Positions 1-7,754 of a DNA stretch of 64,000 bases are shown one piece after another. The DNA lies in NCBI RefSeq assembly GCF_000834015.1, contig NZ_JXQI01000071.1, positions 1 through 64,000 on the forward strand. Reading direction: 5' to 3'. This DNA comes from Prevotella pectinovora (GTDB lineage Bacteria; Bacteroidota; Bacteroidia; Bacteroidales; Bacteroidaceae). The first letter of the stretch is position 1, and every line of letters starts with the position of its first letter. The notes under the pieces were generated by a model, which was not told the origin of the DNA, did not search any database, and was given only the letters and a program-made list of their open reading frames with translations. A program made the position numbers and the translations under genes.

Positions 1-119
1 GCTTATAGCCAAATCGGTACGATATGAGCCTGAAGCATAGCATTATGCCTTGTATATTTCGCCGATATTGAATATGAATGTCGGATTTCAAGAAGGATTT
101 CGAAAGATTAGAGGCTTTT

Positions 120-200
120 TGATAGGATGTAGTTACTTCCATACTCTATATCTCATAAACAAATAATAAACTTAGAAGTTGCGCCCGACACGGATTAGGG
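120..200 (+). repeat. Conserved leader repeat, copy 1
   Basis: First of three near-identical leaders (others at 3399-3476 and 7173-7257). Shared blocks in order are TGATAG, GTTACTTC, CTCTATAT, CATAAAC and then the most conserved core, TTAGAAGTTG followed by CCCGACACGGATTAGGG. ACTTCTA and TAGAAGT in the better-kept copies can pair into a hairpin. The repeat ends 8 nt before the ATG at 209. It may be a shared promoter/5' UTR or a recombination site. No TAnnTTTG -7 box is evident in it. Confidence 0.85.
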
Positions 201-208
201 TATTTACT

Positions 209-310
209 ATGGGATTATTCAATGTTTTCAAAAATAAATACAACAATAACCGATCGGCGGATGATATTACACTAAAGAATGTTGAGCAAAGAGGTGAACC
301 AACTGATTGA
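209..310 (+). pseudogene. 33-residue ORF after leader copy 1, probable gene remnant
   Basis: A 33-codon ORF begins 8 nt after the leader, the same geometry as the other two leader-led genes. Its middle reads ADDITLK, and the DNA CGGATGATATTACA followed by YTAAA is also found at the 3' end of the 113-residue gene at 3485-3826, whose product ends TDDITLK. The simplest reading is an internally deleted or chimeric relative of that gene. It could also be a genuine small peptide. Function unknown. Confidence 0.5.
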
Positions 311-368
311 ATGGTTGTTAATACATGGAAAATAAATGAAGTATGAGTTTGGATGGACATTTCTCAAT

Positions 369-403
369 AAAGAGACTGGTAAGTTGCGAAGAATCGTCTC
401 TTT
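369..403 (+). terminator. Possible terminator before the SUMF1-like gene
   Basis: AAAGAGAC (369-376) pairs with GTCTCTTT (396-403) over a 19-nt loop, and the second arm runs into a T-rich stretch up to 409. It lies between the small ORF and the ribosome binding site of the next gene. This argues against a coding start at 336 for that gene. Confidence 0.4.
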
Positions 404-428
404 TTCTTTCAATAAAGGAGATAAAATA

Positions 429-1805
429 ATGATGCTAAATTCAGAAAACAAAATCAACAAAGACAAATTGAACTTTATGGTCAATGGAGTATCTTTCAAT
501 ATGATACTTGTTGAGCATGGTAGCTTTATGATGGGGGCAACGGAAGAACAAGAAGCCCCAAAAGATGTTGAGAAACCGGCACATAAGGTAATAATCACCA
601 GAGACTACTATATTGGTGAAACTCTGGTTACTCAAGAATTATTTAAAGCTGTGATGGGCGACTTTCCTCTTTTTTTTGAGCCATCAGGATTCAAGGGAGA
701 AGATCTGCCAGTAGAGCATGCGTATCGTACTTATTTCCAAGAATTTATAGGGGCTTTAAACTGGAAACTACGAACTGTACTTGCTGGTAAGAAATTCAGA
801 CTTCCAACAGAAGCAGAGTGGGAGTTTGCCGCACGAGGCGGAAATAAAAGCAAAGGTTATAAGTATGCAGGAAGTAACAATCTGTGCGAAGTGGCTTGGT
901 ATAGTGAAAACAGCAATAATGAGACACATCCTGTAGCAAAACTGAAACCAAACGAATTAGGCATTTACGATATGAGTGGCAATGTCTCAGAGTGGTGTCA
1001 AGACAAGTTTTATGAATATTCGCATACCCCCCAGACGAATCCGATAGGACTGAAAAACATAACGGATCCGATAGAAATAAACCATGAGGGATTACGTATA
1101 TGTCGTGGTGGCAGTTGGTATAACGAAGCCACATTGTGTCGCGTGTCTGATCGAGGCTACATCACTCCTATGCCCACAGCTTGTATAGGTATGCGGCTTG
1201 TCCTCTCCGATTGTATATATGAAACTCCAGACGAGAATGCCTATGATACGCATATGTCTGAAGAAGAAAAGCTATATAGAAAATTATGTGTTCCACATTA
1301 TCTAGATCAAGTATTTGTACATGATCTTGGAGAAGGTATAGCCTTGGTGAAACATGTGATGGGGACAGATTTTAAACCTCGTTATTTGATGGACAAAGAG
1401 ACGAAATGCGCATATGAGTTCATATCAGATTCTGAGATTCTACTTACTGTTACTGACGAAGATATAGATTGGGATAGTCTTAAAGGGCAGCCACAAGAAG
1501 TTCTTGACATGGCGAAAGCACATTCGTTCCATTTTTCTGGGTATATACATCAATATTATAATGGTGTAGCAGAAGTGGAATGGTGGCTTAATCCTGATGG
1601 CGTGTACGATATTTATGAGGGAGGTGGTTGCATGCCAGATGATAAAGAAGTCAATCTATTTGGTGCTATTGATCGAAAAGGAAAGGTCGTAAAGAAGTTT
1701 CGCCTTAAAAAGATGACATGTAGATTCCAAAATAGAAGTTGTGTCGGCCCAGGGATGGAGATACGCAGCTACGGATTGGGTAAATTTATATGTTCTTCGA
1801 AATAG
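429..1805 (+). CDS. SUMF1/formylglycine-generating-enzyme-like protein with extra C-terminal domain
   Basis: The N-terminal 270 residues have the layout of the FGE-sulfatase (SUMF1) fold: NGVSFNMILVEHGSFMMGAT near the start, FRLPTEAEWEFAARGG, GIYDMSGNVSEWCQD, then CRGGSWY and a final GMRLVLS. Bacteroidales use this fold for many roles besides sulfatase maturation, so formylglycine activity is not implied. About 190 further residues with no domain I recognise follow, rich in W, Y and D. I chose the ATG at 429 because AAAGGAG sits 8 nt upstream, unusual for this phylum; the frame is open back to an ATG at 336, but a terminator-like hairpin lies between the two. No signal peptide is seen, so it is probably cytoplasmic. 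It lies in the accessory region with the leader repeats. Confidence 0.8.
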   Translation: MMLNSENKINKDKLNFMVNGVSFNMILVEHGSFMMGATEEQEAPKDVEKPAHKVIITRDYYIGETLVTQELFKAVMGDFPLFFEPSGFKGEDLPVEHAYRTYFQEFIGALNWKLRTVLAGKKFRLPTEAEWEFAARGGNKSKGYKYAGSNNLCEVAWYSENSNNETHPVAKLKPNELGIYDMSGNVSEWCQDKFYEYSHTPQTNPIGLKNITDPIEINHEGLRICRGGSWYNEATLCRVSDRGYITPMPTACIGMRLVLSDCIYETPDENAYDTHMSEEEKLYRKLCVPHYLDQVFVHDLGEGIALVKHVMGTDFKPRYLMDKETKCAYEFISDSEILLTVTDEDIDWDSLKGQPQEVLDMAKAHSFHFSGYIHQYYNGVAEVEWWLNPDGVYDIYEGGGCMPDDKEVNLFGAIDRKGKVVKKFRLKKMTCRFQNRSCVGPGMEIRSYGLGKFICSSK

Positions 1806-1991
1806 CTGATGGGAATGCTTTTTATTGGCTTTATGATGGTTTTTTGTGCCATAACGCCAGCGATTGTTCTTCGATTGTTTAACGGAGGATGAATGAAGAA
1901 CGATCGAAGAGTGATCGAGACCCTATCGAGAATCGAACGAGAAGTTATCGAAAAGTAAAATTATAAACAATCAGTCTTGTTTATTCGCTGT

Positions 1992-2038
1992 CACCGAATA
2001 AAAATAGCGAATTTTATTTTGCGCCACCGAATAAAAAT
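1992..2038 (+). repeat. Direct repeat CACCGAATAAAAAT, period 33
   Basis: The 14-mer CACCGAATAAAAAT occurs at 1992-2005 and exactly again at 2025-2038, 33 bp apart. The second copy lies in the spacer of the promoter of the ATPase gene. This suggests an operator for a regulator bound on one face of the helix, or a remnant of a longer array. Confidence 0.7.
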
Positions 2039-2048
2039 CATATCTTTG
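2018..2048 (+). promoter_or_regulatory. Bacteroidetes-type promoter of the ATPase gene
   Basis: TTTG at 2018-2021 and TATCTTTG at 2041-2048 are separated by 19 bp, matching the -33/-7 consensus of the Bacteroidetes primary sigma factor. Transcription would start near 2055, leaving an unusually short leader of about 10 nt before the ATG at 2065. Confidence 0.75.
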
Positions 2049-2064
2049 TAGGAAAAAGCAGAGT

Positions 2065-3321
2065 ATGGATAAGGAAATATTTAGAACGATAATCTCTGAG
2101 AATCAAGAATATATAGGAAGCATACCGTTGGTGGAGCGTCCCCTTGACTTGGAAGAGTATGGCAACTATGTGTTTGTGGGTGTAAGACAGGCAGGAAAAT
2201 CCTACTTGTTGTATCAACGTGTGCAGCAATTATTGGCAGAAGGAAAGCTTTTGGAGGACATTGTTTATGTAAACTTCGATGACGAGCGTCTGCAAGGGAT
2301 GGCTGCTACAGACTTCGATCTCATAATTCAAGCCTATCACAGCATGTATAGCGGTCAGCCGATATTCTTCTTTGATGAGATACAGAATGTGGATGGTTGG
2401 GCTAACTTTGCGCGTCGTCTTGCTAACTTGAAGTATCGTGTTTATGTTACGGGAAGCAATGCCAAGATGCTGAGCCGTGACATAGAGACCGTTTTGGGAG
2501 GCAGGTATCTTAGTGTGAATGTCTTTCCGTATAGCTTTAACGAATACCTTACGGCTGTTGGTGTAAACATTGCAGGAGGATGGCAGTATGGCAGGAAGGC
2601 TAATGAGTTGCAGCGTCATTTCAGAACTTACTTTGAATGGGGAGGTTTCCCGGAATTGGTCAACTTCCGCGAGAAGCGCATCTGGCTCAACAGCTTGTAC
2701 AACCGCATATTCTTCAATGACCTTATTGTGCGTCATAAGATAAAGAACGAGGATGCCCTGCGTCTGTGTGTGCGTCGTTTGGCAGAAAGCGTGATGCAAC
2801 CCTGCTCGTTGAACAGATTGAGCAACTTGGTTAAGTCGACAGGTGTTCGATGCAGTGCGTCAACCATTATGGAGTATGTGAGATATTTGCAGGAGTCTTG
2901 TCTGTTGATATCATTGGACAACTATGCCTCTAAGTTCACAGAAAAAGAAACGGTGAAGAAGCACTATTTTGTGGACAACGGACTGTTGCACCTCTTCATC
3001 AACAACCCTGACACACTGTTGCTTGAAAACCTATGTGCCATAACATTATATAAGAAGTATGGCTGTGGCATCTATTATTTCAACCGCAATATTGAGGTTG
3101 ACTTCTATGTACCCGACGAGGGTCTGGCTGTTCAAGCCAGTTATAGAATGAGCGACGAGTCTACATTGGAACGTGAGGTAAAAGCCTTGGTAGCCCTTAA
3201 TTCTTTATATCCTCTGAAAAAGGCAATGATTGTGACATACGAGGACGAGGGAGTGATGGAGCGCGATGGGTTGAAAATAGAGGTTGTGCCTGTTTGGAAA
3301 TGGGTGCTAAATGGTGTATAA
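2065..3321 (+). CDS. AAA ATPase with DUF4143 C-terminal domain
   Basis: A 418-residue protein of the AAA_14/DUF4143 family, very common in Bacteroidales and of unsettled role. GVRQAGKS is the Walker A (GxRQxGKS subtype), FFFDEIQNV the Walker B, and YVTGSNAKML the sensor-1-like strand. The C-terminal half carries the DUF4143 pattern, including YFVDNGLLHLF and a nuclease-like stretch IEVDFYV near the end. The length is normal for the family and there are no membrane segments. It is transcribed alone from its own promoter. Such genes often sit in variable regions, which agrees with the neighbouring leader repeats. Substrate unknown. Confidence 0.9.
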   Translation: MDKEIFRTIISENQEYIGSIPLVERPLDLEEYGNYVFVGVRQAGKSYLLYQRVQQLLAEGKLLEDIVYVNFDDERLQGMAATDFDLIIQAYHSMYSGQPIFFFDEIQNVDGWANFARRLANLKYRVYVTGSNAKMLSRDIETVLGGRYLSVNVFPYSFNEYLTAVGVNIAGGWQYGRKANELQRHFRTYFEWGGFPELVNFREKRIWLNSLYNRIFFNDLIVRHKIKNEDALRLCVRRLAESVMQPCSLNRLSNLVKSTGVRCSASTIMEYVRYLQESCLLISLDNYASKFTEKETVKKHYFVDNGLLHLFINNPDTLLLENLCAITLYKKYGCGIYYFNRNIEVDFYVPDEGLAVQASYRMSDESTLEREVKALVALNSLYPLKKAMIVTYEDEGVMERDGLKIEVVPVWKWVLNGV

Positions 3322-3398
3322 TGAGACATTTGATTCATCGTGCTTACAAAGCAATGTTTGAACAAAGTGAGCTTTATAGAAAAATAAGAATTTTTTTC

Positions 3399-3476
3399 TG
3401 ATAGGATATGGTTACTTCTGATCTCTATATCTCATAAACAGACAAACTTAGAAGTTGTGCCCGACACGGATTAGGG
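3399..3476 (+). repeat. Conserved leader repeat, copy 2
   Basis: Second copy of the leader described at 120-200. It carries TGATAGGATATGG, GTTACTTCTG, CTCTATATCTCATAAACA and the core TTAGAAGTTGTG plus CCCGACACGGATTAGGG, and ends 8 nt before the ATG at 3485. Confidence 0.85.
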
Positions 3477-3484
3477 AAATCGAT

Positions 3485-3826
3485 ATGAAGAAAATTAAGA
3501 TTACAGAGCAGATACATGTCCTTGGAACTACGTTTAAGGATATTTACGAGATAGCAGACTATTCGTGTAAGGAAATGCCCAAGGATGATGTATATGTAGG
3601 ACAGTTCGTGAAACATCATCTTTGGTTTGATGAATGTGATTATCTCAGCGACAATTATTGGCATCGTAGCTTTGTATTTGCAAAGTCAAAAGATGAGGTT
3701 GAAAACAAATTGGAAAAGTTAAGAGAGTATCAATTCCCTGAATTAAGGGAAGAATTGGCACCAATGATATACTGGGATGATGAATACGATGATATGAAAG
3801 TAACGGATGATATTACATTAAAATGA
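3485..3826 (+). CDS. Small acidic hypothetical protein behind leader copy 2
   Basis: A 113-residue soluble protein with no domain I recognise. It starts at the ATG 8 nt after the leader; the open frame reaches further upstream, but only through the leader itself. It has an aromatic centre (HHLWFDE, NYWHRSFVF), a charged helix with KSKDEVENKLEKL, and an acidic tail WDDEYDDMKVTDDITLK. Small acidic single-domain proteins in repeated cassettes are often immunity proteins against polymorphic toxins; that is a guess here. The 3' end resembles the remnant at 209-310. Confidence 0.7.
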   Translation: MKKIKITEQIHVLGTTFKDIYEIADYSCKEMPKDDVYVGQFVKHHLWFDECDYLSDNYWHRSFVFAKSKDEVENKLEKLREYQFPELREELAPMIYWDDEYDDMKVTDDITLK

Positions 3827-3889
3827 CACATAAAGAAAAAAAACAGGCAAGGGGATAGCCAACACTTTGAATACGCATATATAATACAG

Positions 3890-3940
3890 GGCTCGTTTCA
3901 ATGTAGGTGTCTTGTCAAGGCTTACTACTTGAAACGAGCC
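3890..3940 (+). promoter_or_regulatory. Inverted repeat upstream of the PP2C gene
   Basis: GGCTCGTTTCAA (3890-3901) and TTGAAACGAGCC (3929-3940) form a perfect 12-bp stem with a 27-nt loop, ending 23 nt before the PP2C start codon. No long T-run follows, so it could be an operator or an RNA structure near the ribosome binding region rather than a simple terminator of the preceding gene. Confidence 0.55.
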
Positions 3941-3963
3941 TTATTCGTATAACTAACATTAAT

Positions 3964-4647
3964 ATGAAAATAAGATATACAACAATAAGCAAGACTGGTA
4001 GAAGGCATAACAATGAGGATGCCTTCAAGGTCATTGATATGCCTGAAAGCAATCGGTTTGTGGGAATAGTCTGTGACGGTATGGGCGGTCATTCCTTTGG
4101 AGAGACAGCCAGTGAAACGGTATGCAATACTATATCTGACTTTTGGAAGAAGCATATCAGTATGCCCGATTGTGACTCAAAGGTGAAACTTGCTTGTAAG
4201 AAAGCGAGTTGTGCAATTGACAAAAAGACATTTGAACTTCATCATGCAGAGATGGGTACGACCATGGTCATGGTAAGTATTGAGAACGATGTGGCAACCA
4301 TTGCACATATTGGTGATAGTCGTTGTTATGTACAAAGACCTGGTGATGGATTACTTTATCAGACAAAAGACCATATCCGGCTTGATTTCGGATGGGAGAT
4401 TGTTGCCAAATGCTTCTTCTCTTACCGCCCCGAAGTGGCTGTACCAGATATTCGACAAATCCAGCTGAAGGCTGGTGACAGAATATTATTGTGTTCGGAC
4501 GGACTATACAAAAGCATAGCTCCAGACATCCTGCAAGCAAGGATGTTGGACGACAAGCCCTTGGAAGAGATACTTGATGTATTTGACTTTCTCTGTCAAA
4601 AACAAGGTGATGACAACTATACGGCAATATTGATGGAAATAGAATAA
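3964..4647 (+). CDS. PP2C-family serine/threonine protein phosphatase
   Basis: A 227-residue PPM/PP2C catalytic domain of the compact bacterial type. Metal-binding motifs are visible: RHNNEDA (about 14-20), CDGMGGH (37-43), AHIGDSRCYV in the middle, LLCSDGLYKSI, and the final GDDNYTAILME. It would remove phosphate from Ser/Thr residues with Mg2+/Mn2+. The start chosen is the ATG giving MKIRYTTISKTG, which fits the family N terminus. A membrane protein follows 12 bp downstream and a lipoprotein after that, so the three probably form one operon. No kinase is encoded nearby. Confidence 0.92.
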   Translation: MKIRYTTISKTGRRHNNEDAFKVIDMPESNRFVGIVCDGMGGHSFGETASETVCNTISDFWKKHISMPDCDSKVKLACKKASCAIDKKTFELHHAEMGTTMVMVSIENDVATIAHIGDSRCYVQRPGDGLLYQTKDHIRLDFGWEIVAKCFFSYRPEVAVPDIRQIQLKAGDRILLCSDGLYKSIAPDILQARMLDDKPLEEILDVFDFLCQKQGDDNYTAILMEIE

Positions 4648-4659
4648 AATAAGGATAAG

Positions 4660-6138
4660 ATGAGAAAGATACTATTAGAAATTGATTTGGCTATCTGTTC
4701 ATTGTGGACTATAGCCGCATTGGGAAGCAGAATAGCATGGGTCGCTACTCCTGCAACATGGATTGTAATGTTACTTATTATGTCACGTCTGCTGCTCTCG
4801 TTCACGCTTTACCATAGGGAAAAGAAATCATGGATTCCAGGACTGCTGTTCATGGGATTGGCAGCCTTCGCTGTCAGTACAGAACTTGACATAAAACTTA
4901 ATGAACTTGCCTCAAAAGTATTTCCATTGTTGAACATCGACTTTGACCAATGGTGGTATGTAGGGCTTACTTTAGCTGTGGCTACATGGTTGTGGGTAGT
5001 TCCTTTGGCGGTCTTCCTCGTCAATATCTTCCGTAAGGGTTTTCTGACAGACACCTTGACATGGAAAGACGCACTTGGCAAACTGCTCTGGACGGATAAG
5101 ACTGCAAGGACATACTGTTCCCTACTGTTGATAACAACAGGCACATTGTATGCTGGTCTCGCTATGAATGCGAGGATATGTCTGTTCGCCTGTGTCGTGG
5201 CTCCGACACTGAGTTTCCATCTGCTTAAAAGATATTATGGATTGGAGAAAGGAAAAGTGTGGGTGTTGGTTATATCCATGCTGATATTCTTCTTTGCCCA
5301 ACCCCATGCCGGACTGTTGCGAATGTCCATGTTGGGCATCAGTTTTAGCATGGTGATCTATGTATGTAGTTCCTTCTACCAGGACAAGAAAAAATTGTTA
5401 CTGTCCGTTATATCAGCCATCTATGTGGGCATATTGTTGCCAAGTTTGGCCATAGGCAACAACCAATATACCTGCTTCAATGTAGGAAGAACCGGATATT
5501 ATTCCCTTGACACTTATCCAGGCATATTCAGCATAGAGGACAAGAAAACAGGGAAGATAGGACTGCGTAGCAGATACGGCCTGTTGGTGAAACCGGAGTA
5601 TGATGCCTTTGTCTATCATACATCAAGACATTGGTTTGGTGAGTTGGAACTGCGTAAGAACGGATATTACACCCTCTATGACATCTGTAATAGCGAGTAT
5701 CGTAAAGACAATCATATTAGCCATCAACTGCAGGACAGTATCTGTCAAATTGTAGAAGAGCACCTCTCGGAGTACGACTATAAATCTGATGAAAGACTGG
5801 AAGTAAAACTAATAGAAGCAAAGAACAGCCAAGTACGCACTCATATCAAGGCTTTGAAAAACGGATCTGTCATTTACGACTACGATGACAAGGAAGCGTT
5901 TATACCAACAGATTCCATTTCATATACTCCAGGAACAATAGTTCGTGACTCCTTAATCATGTTAAAATGGTGTCAGTTGAAATCACTTAGCTATGCACAC
6001 AGTGCGACCACAAATGATTCCGCTGTCTATAACATTCAGGTGACGCTTGCGAGAGAAAACATGCCCAAACCAAAGGAGGCAGAAATGCTTGTGCAAAAAA
6101 TCTCATGTTTCCTGAGGTGCATTCTTCCAAAGAACTAA
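4660..6138 (+). CDS. Multi-pass membrane protein with periplasmic domain, probable frameshift at the 3' end
   Basis: The first 270 residues hold about seven or eight hydrophobic segments. The remaining 220 are soluble and include a WG-repeat-like piece (KIGLRSRYGLLVKPEYDAF). No known family is recognised. The annotated frame stops at 6138, but the -1 frame continues without a break as NLMFPEVHSSKELKLA and on to IEIK, with a stop at 6204-6206, only 5 nt before the next gene. The frames cross at a run of six A (6095-6100). So the intact protein was probably about 22 residues longer, and a sequencing error, a mutation or slippage explains the stop. It is probably co-transcribed with the PP2C gene and may be its membrane partner. 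Confidence 0.8.
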   Translation: MRKILLEIDLAICSLWTIAALGSRIAWVATPATWIVMLLIMSRLLLSFTLYHREKKSWIPGLLFMGLAAFAVSTELDIKLNELASKVFPLLNIDFDQWWYVGLTLAVATWLWVVPLAVFLVNIFRKGFLTDTLTWKDALGKLLWTDKTARTYCSLLLITTGTLYAGLAMNARICLFACVVAPTLSFHLLKRYYGLEKGKVWVLVISMLIFFFAQPHAGLLRMSMLGISFSMVIYVCSSFYQDKKKLLLSVISAIYVGILLPSLAIGNNQYTCFNVGRTGYYSLDTYPGIFSIEDKKTGKIGLRSRYGLLVKPEYDAFVYHTSRHWFGELELRKNGYYTLYDICNSEYRKDNHISHQLQDSICQIVEEHLSEYDYKSDERLEVKLIEAKNSQVRTHIKALKNGSVIYDYDDKEAFIPTDSISYTPGTIVRDSLIMLKWCQLKSLSYAHSATTNDSAVYNIQVTLARENMPKPKEAEMLVQKISCFLRCILPKN

Positions 6139-6211
6139 AGCTAGCCATTGAAAATATCCGTAGGATAAAGAATGTGGATGAGGTGGCAAGAATAGAAATT
6201 AAATAACAAAA

Positions 6212-7156
6212 ATGAACAACATGAAAACTACTGCAATATTCAAAATGTCGGTATTGTTTCTGTTTGTCCTTTCCGTAGTATCCTGTAAAGGAAATAAAGG
6301 CGGATTGGATAATCAGGAATCCGATACTGTGATGGTTGCTAAAGACAGCATTCCATTTGTCTTGAAACATCTGGATGTTGACAAGAAAAAAGTGATGGCA
6401 TACGTTACCTGTTCAGAACATACGGTTGACTCCTTGCTATCCATCGCAGATACAGCGTATAGCAAAACTGGTAGCTACAGTCTGGAAGACTTGGGCATGG
6501 ACAATGAAGAGTATAACAAGTGGATTACAAAAGCCTACAAAGACACCATTTCTATCGTTATTGCCCTGTTCGATTCATACGCAAGTATGGTCAATTCGGG
6601 TACGGATGAAGCAAGCGCATCCTTTGTCTGGCATGAGGTAGCACGACTACAGATGAAGCACTTCTATAAAAAAACAGGTGGCGAATGGCAAGAACCTAAT
6701 AGTTACGAAAAACTATTTCGGGTAATTAATGGAGTTGTGGAAACATACGACTGTGGTACCCAAGCCGACATGAATATGGCAGCCTGGCGTTCTGTCATGC
6801 CTGTTGACTATCGGCTGATAGAAGCATACAAGCAACTGGCGGATCTGTGTAATGACAAAGAGACAACGAAACTCATTCACGATGACTATATGTACACGCT
6901 AACCACTTATCGGGCACATCGTGACGGCATCGACGAGTGGTATTCCGATCTGCCTCGTGAGCAAGGTACACTGTTTGAATGGTTGCTAAGAAGCAAACTC
7001 GAAAATATCAATCTACTCATCAAGAACTACAAGAGAGGAAAGATAAACAACAATGCTGTCAATAAGAACTTGCAGGAACATCTGTGTCTTGCAAACAAAA
7101 GACAGGTAAAACTGACCAAAGATTTTCTTGATAGAGAAAGAGATGAATTTCGATGA
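6212..7156 (+). CDS. Predicted lipoprotein, unknown function
   Basis: A 314-residue protein with a signal peptide and lipobox (FVLSVVSC) giving a lipidated Cys near residue 25; an ATG three codons in (6221) is an alternative start. The mature part is helical and charged, with WITKAYKDTISIVIALF and a C-terminal basic segment, and no domain I recognise. It follows the membrane-protein gene closely, especially if that gene truly ends at 6206, so PP2C, membrane protein and lipoprotein probably form an envelope module. Confidence 0.75.
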   Translation: MNNMKTTAIFKMSVLFLFVLSVVSCKGNKGGLDNQESDTVMVAKDSIPFVLKHLDVDKKKVMAYVTCSEHTVDSLLSIADTAYSKTGSYSLEDLGMDNEEYNKWITKAYKDTISIVIALFDSYASMVNSGTDEASASFVWHEVARLQMKHFYKKTGGEWQEPNSYEKLFRVINGVVETYDCGTQADMNMAAWRSVMPVDYRLIEAYKQLADLCNDKETTKLIHDDYMYTLTTYRAHRDGIDEWYSDLPREQGTLFEWLLRSKLENINLLIKNYKRGKINNNAVNKNLQEHLCLANKRQVKLTKDFLDRERDEFR

Positions 7157-7172
7157 TGTCAAGCCAATGAAG

Positions 7173-7257
7173 TGATAGATTGAGGTTACTTCTATACTCT
7201 ATATCGCATAAACAAACAAATAACAAACTTAGAAGTTGTGCCCGACACGGATTAGGG
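7173..7257 (+). repeat. Conserved leader repeat, copy 3
   Basis: Third copy of the leader. It has the clearest potential hairpin: ACTTCTA near 7188-7194 pairs with TAGAAGT in the core. The core TTAGAAGTTGTG plus CCCGACACGGATTAGGG is identical to copy 2. It ends 9 nt before the ATG at 7267. Confidence 0.85.
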
Positions 7258-7266
7258 TATTGAGAA

Positions 7267-7671
7267 ATGAAATCGTTAGCAAGCATTTTTGTCGTATTGT
7301 TCAGTATTATGATCGCTGCTACAATTGTTAGTTGTGACTCAAAGCCTTCTACAGCGAATTCGTACGCAAGTGAGGATGTTTATGAGGAGGAAAGCCAGAA
7401 AACGTTCCAATGTACGCTATGTAGCGGATATGGCGTTTATGCAGGATATACTTGTAACAGATGTGGTGGAACAGGAGAGATTGTGGCTGATTATGTAGAG
7501 ACACGTTCAAACTCAGATGTCTCCTTTAGAGGCCGGTCTTTCTATTATGGAAGGTGTAATAGTGGGTGCGGTTGCCAGATTTACGAGCATAAACCAGGTC
7601 AGACAGAGTGCGTTAATTGTGCTGCAAATGGGTGTTCAACCACAAAACTCTATCATAAGAAAGAATATTGA
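7267..7671 (+). CDS. Small lipoprotein with DnaJ-like cysteine pairs
   Basis: A 134-residue protein with a signal peptide and lipobox (AATIVSC). The mature part has CTLCSGYG and CNRCGGTG, two CxxCxGxG elements as in the zinc-binding region of DnaJ, then a second cysteine cluster (CNSGCGC, CVNCAANGC). It may bind zinc or form disulfides in the envelope. It starts 9 nt after leader copy 3. Not assigned to a known family beyond the cysteine motif. Confidence 0.75.
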   Translation: MKSLASIFVVLFSIMIAATIVSCDSKPSTANSYASEDVYEEESQKTFQCTLCSGYGVYAGYTCNRCGGTGEIVADYVETRSNSDVSFRGRSFYYGRCNSGCGCQIYEHKPGQTECVNCAANGCSTTKLYHKKEY

Positions 7672-7754
7672 TACATCTGGGCAATGAAAAATTTTGTTGC
7701 AATATTGGTTTCCTCAAAGTTAATGCAATGTTGAGTAAAACAAAACAGAATATT

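Noticed and set aside
336-428. Upstream extension of the SUMF1-like gene
   Set aside because: A terminator-like hairpin lies inside it and a strong ribosome binding site precedes the ATG at 429; kept only as an alternative.
120-7257. Classical integron attC sites
   Set aside because: The leaders do not contain the GTTRRRY/RYYYAAC core pair in the right place and no integrase is visible; only an integron-like arrangement can be suggested.
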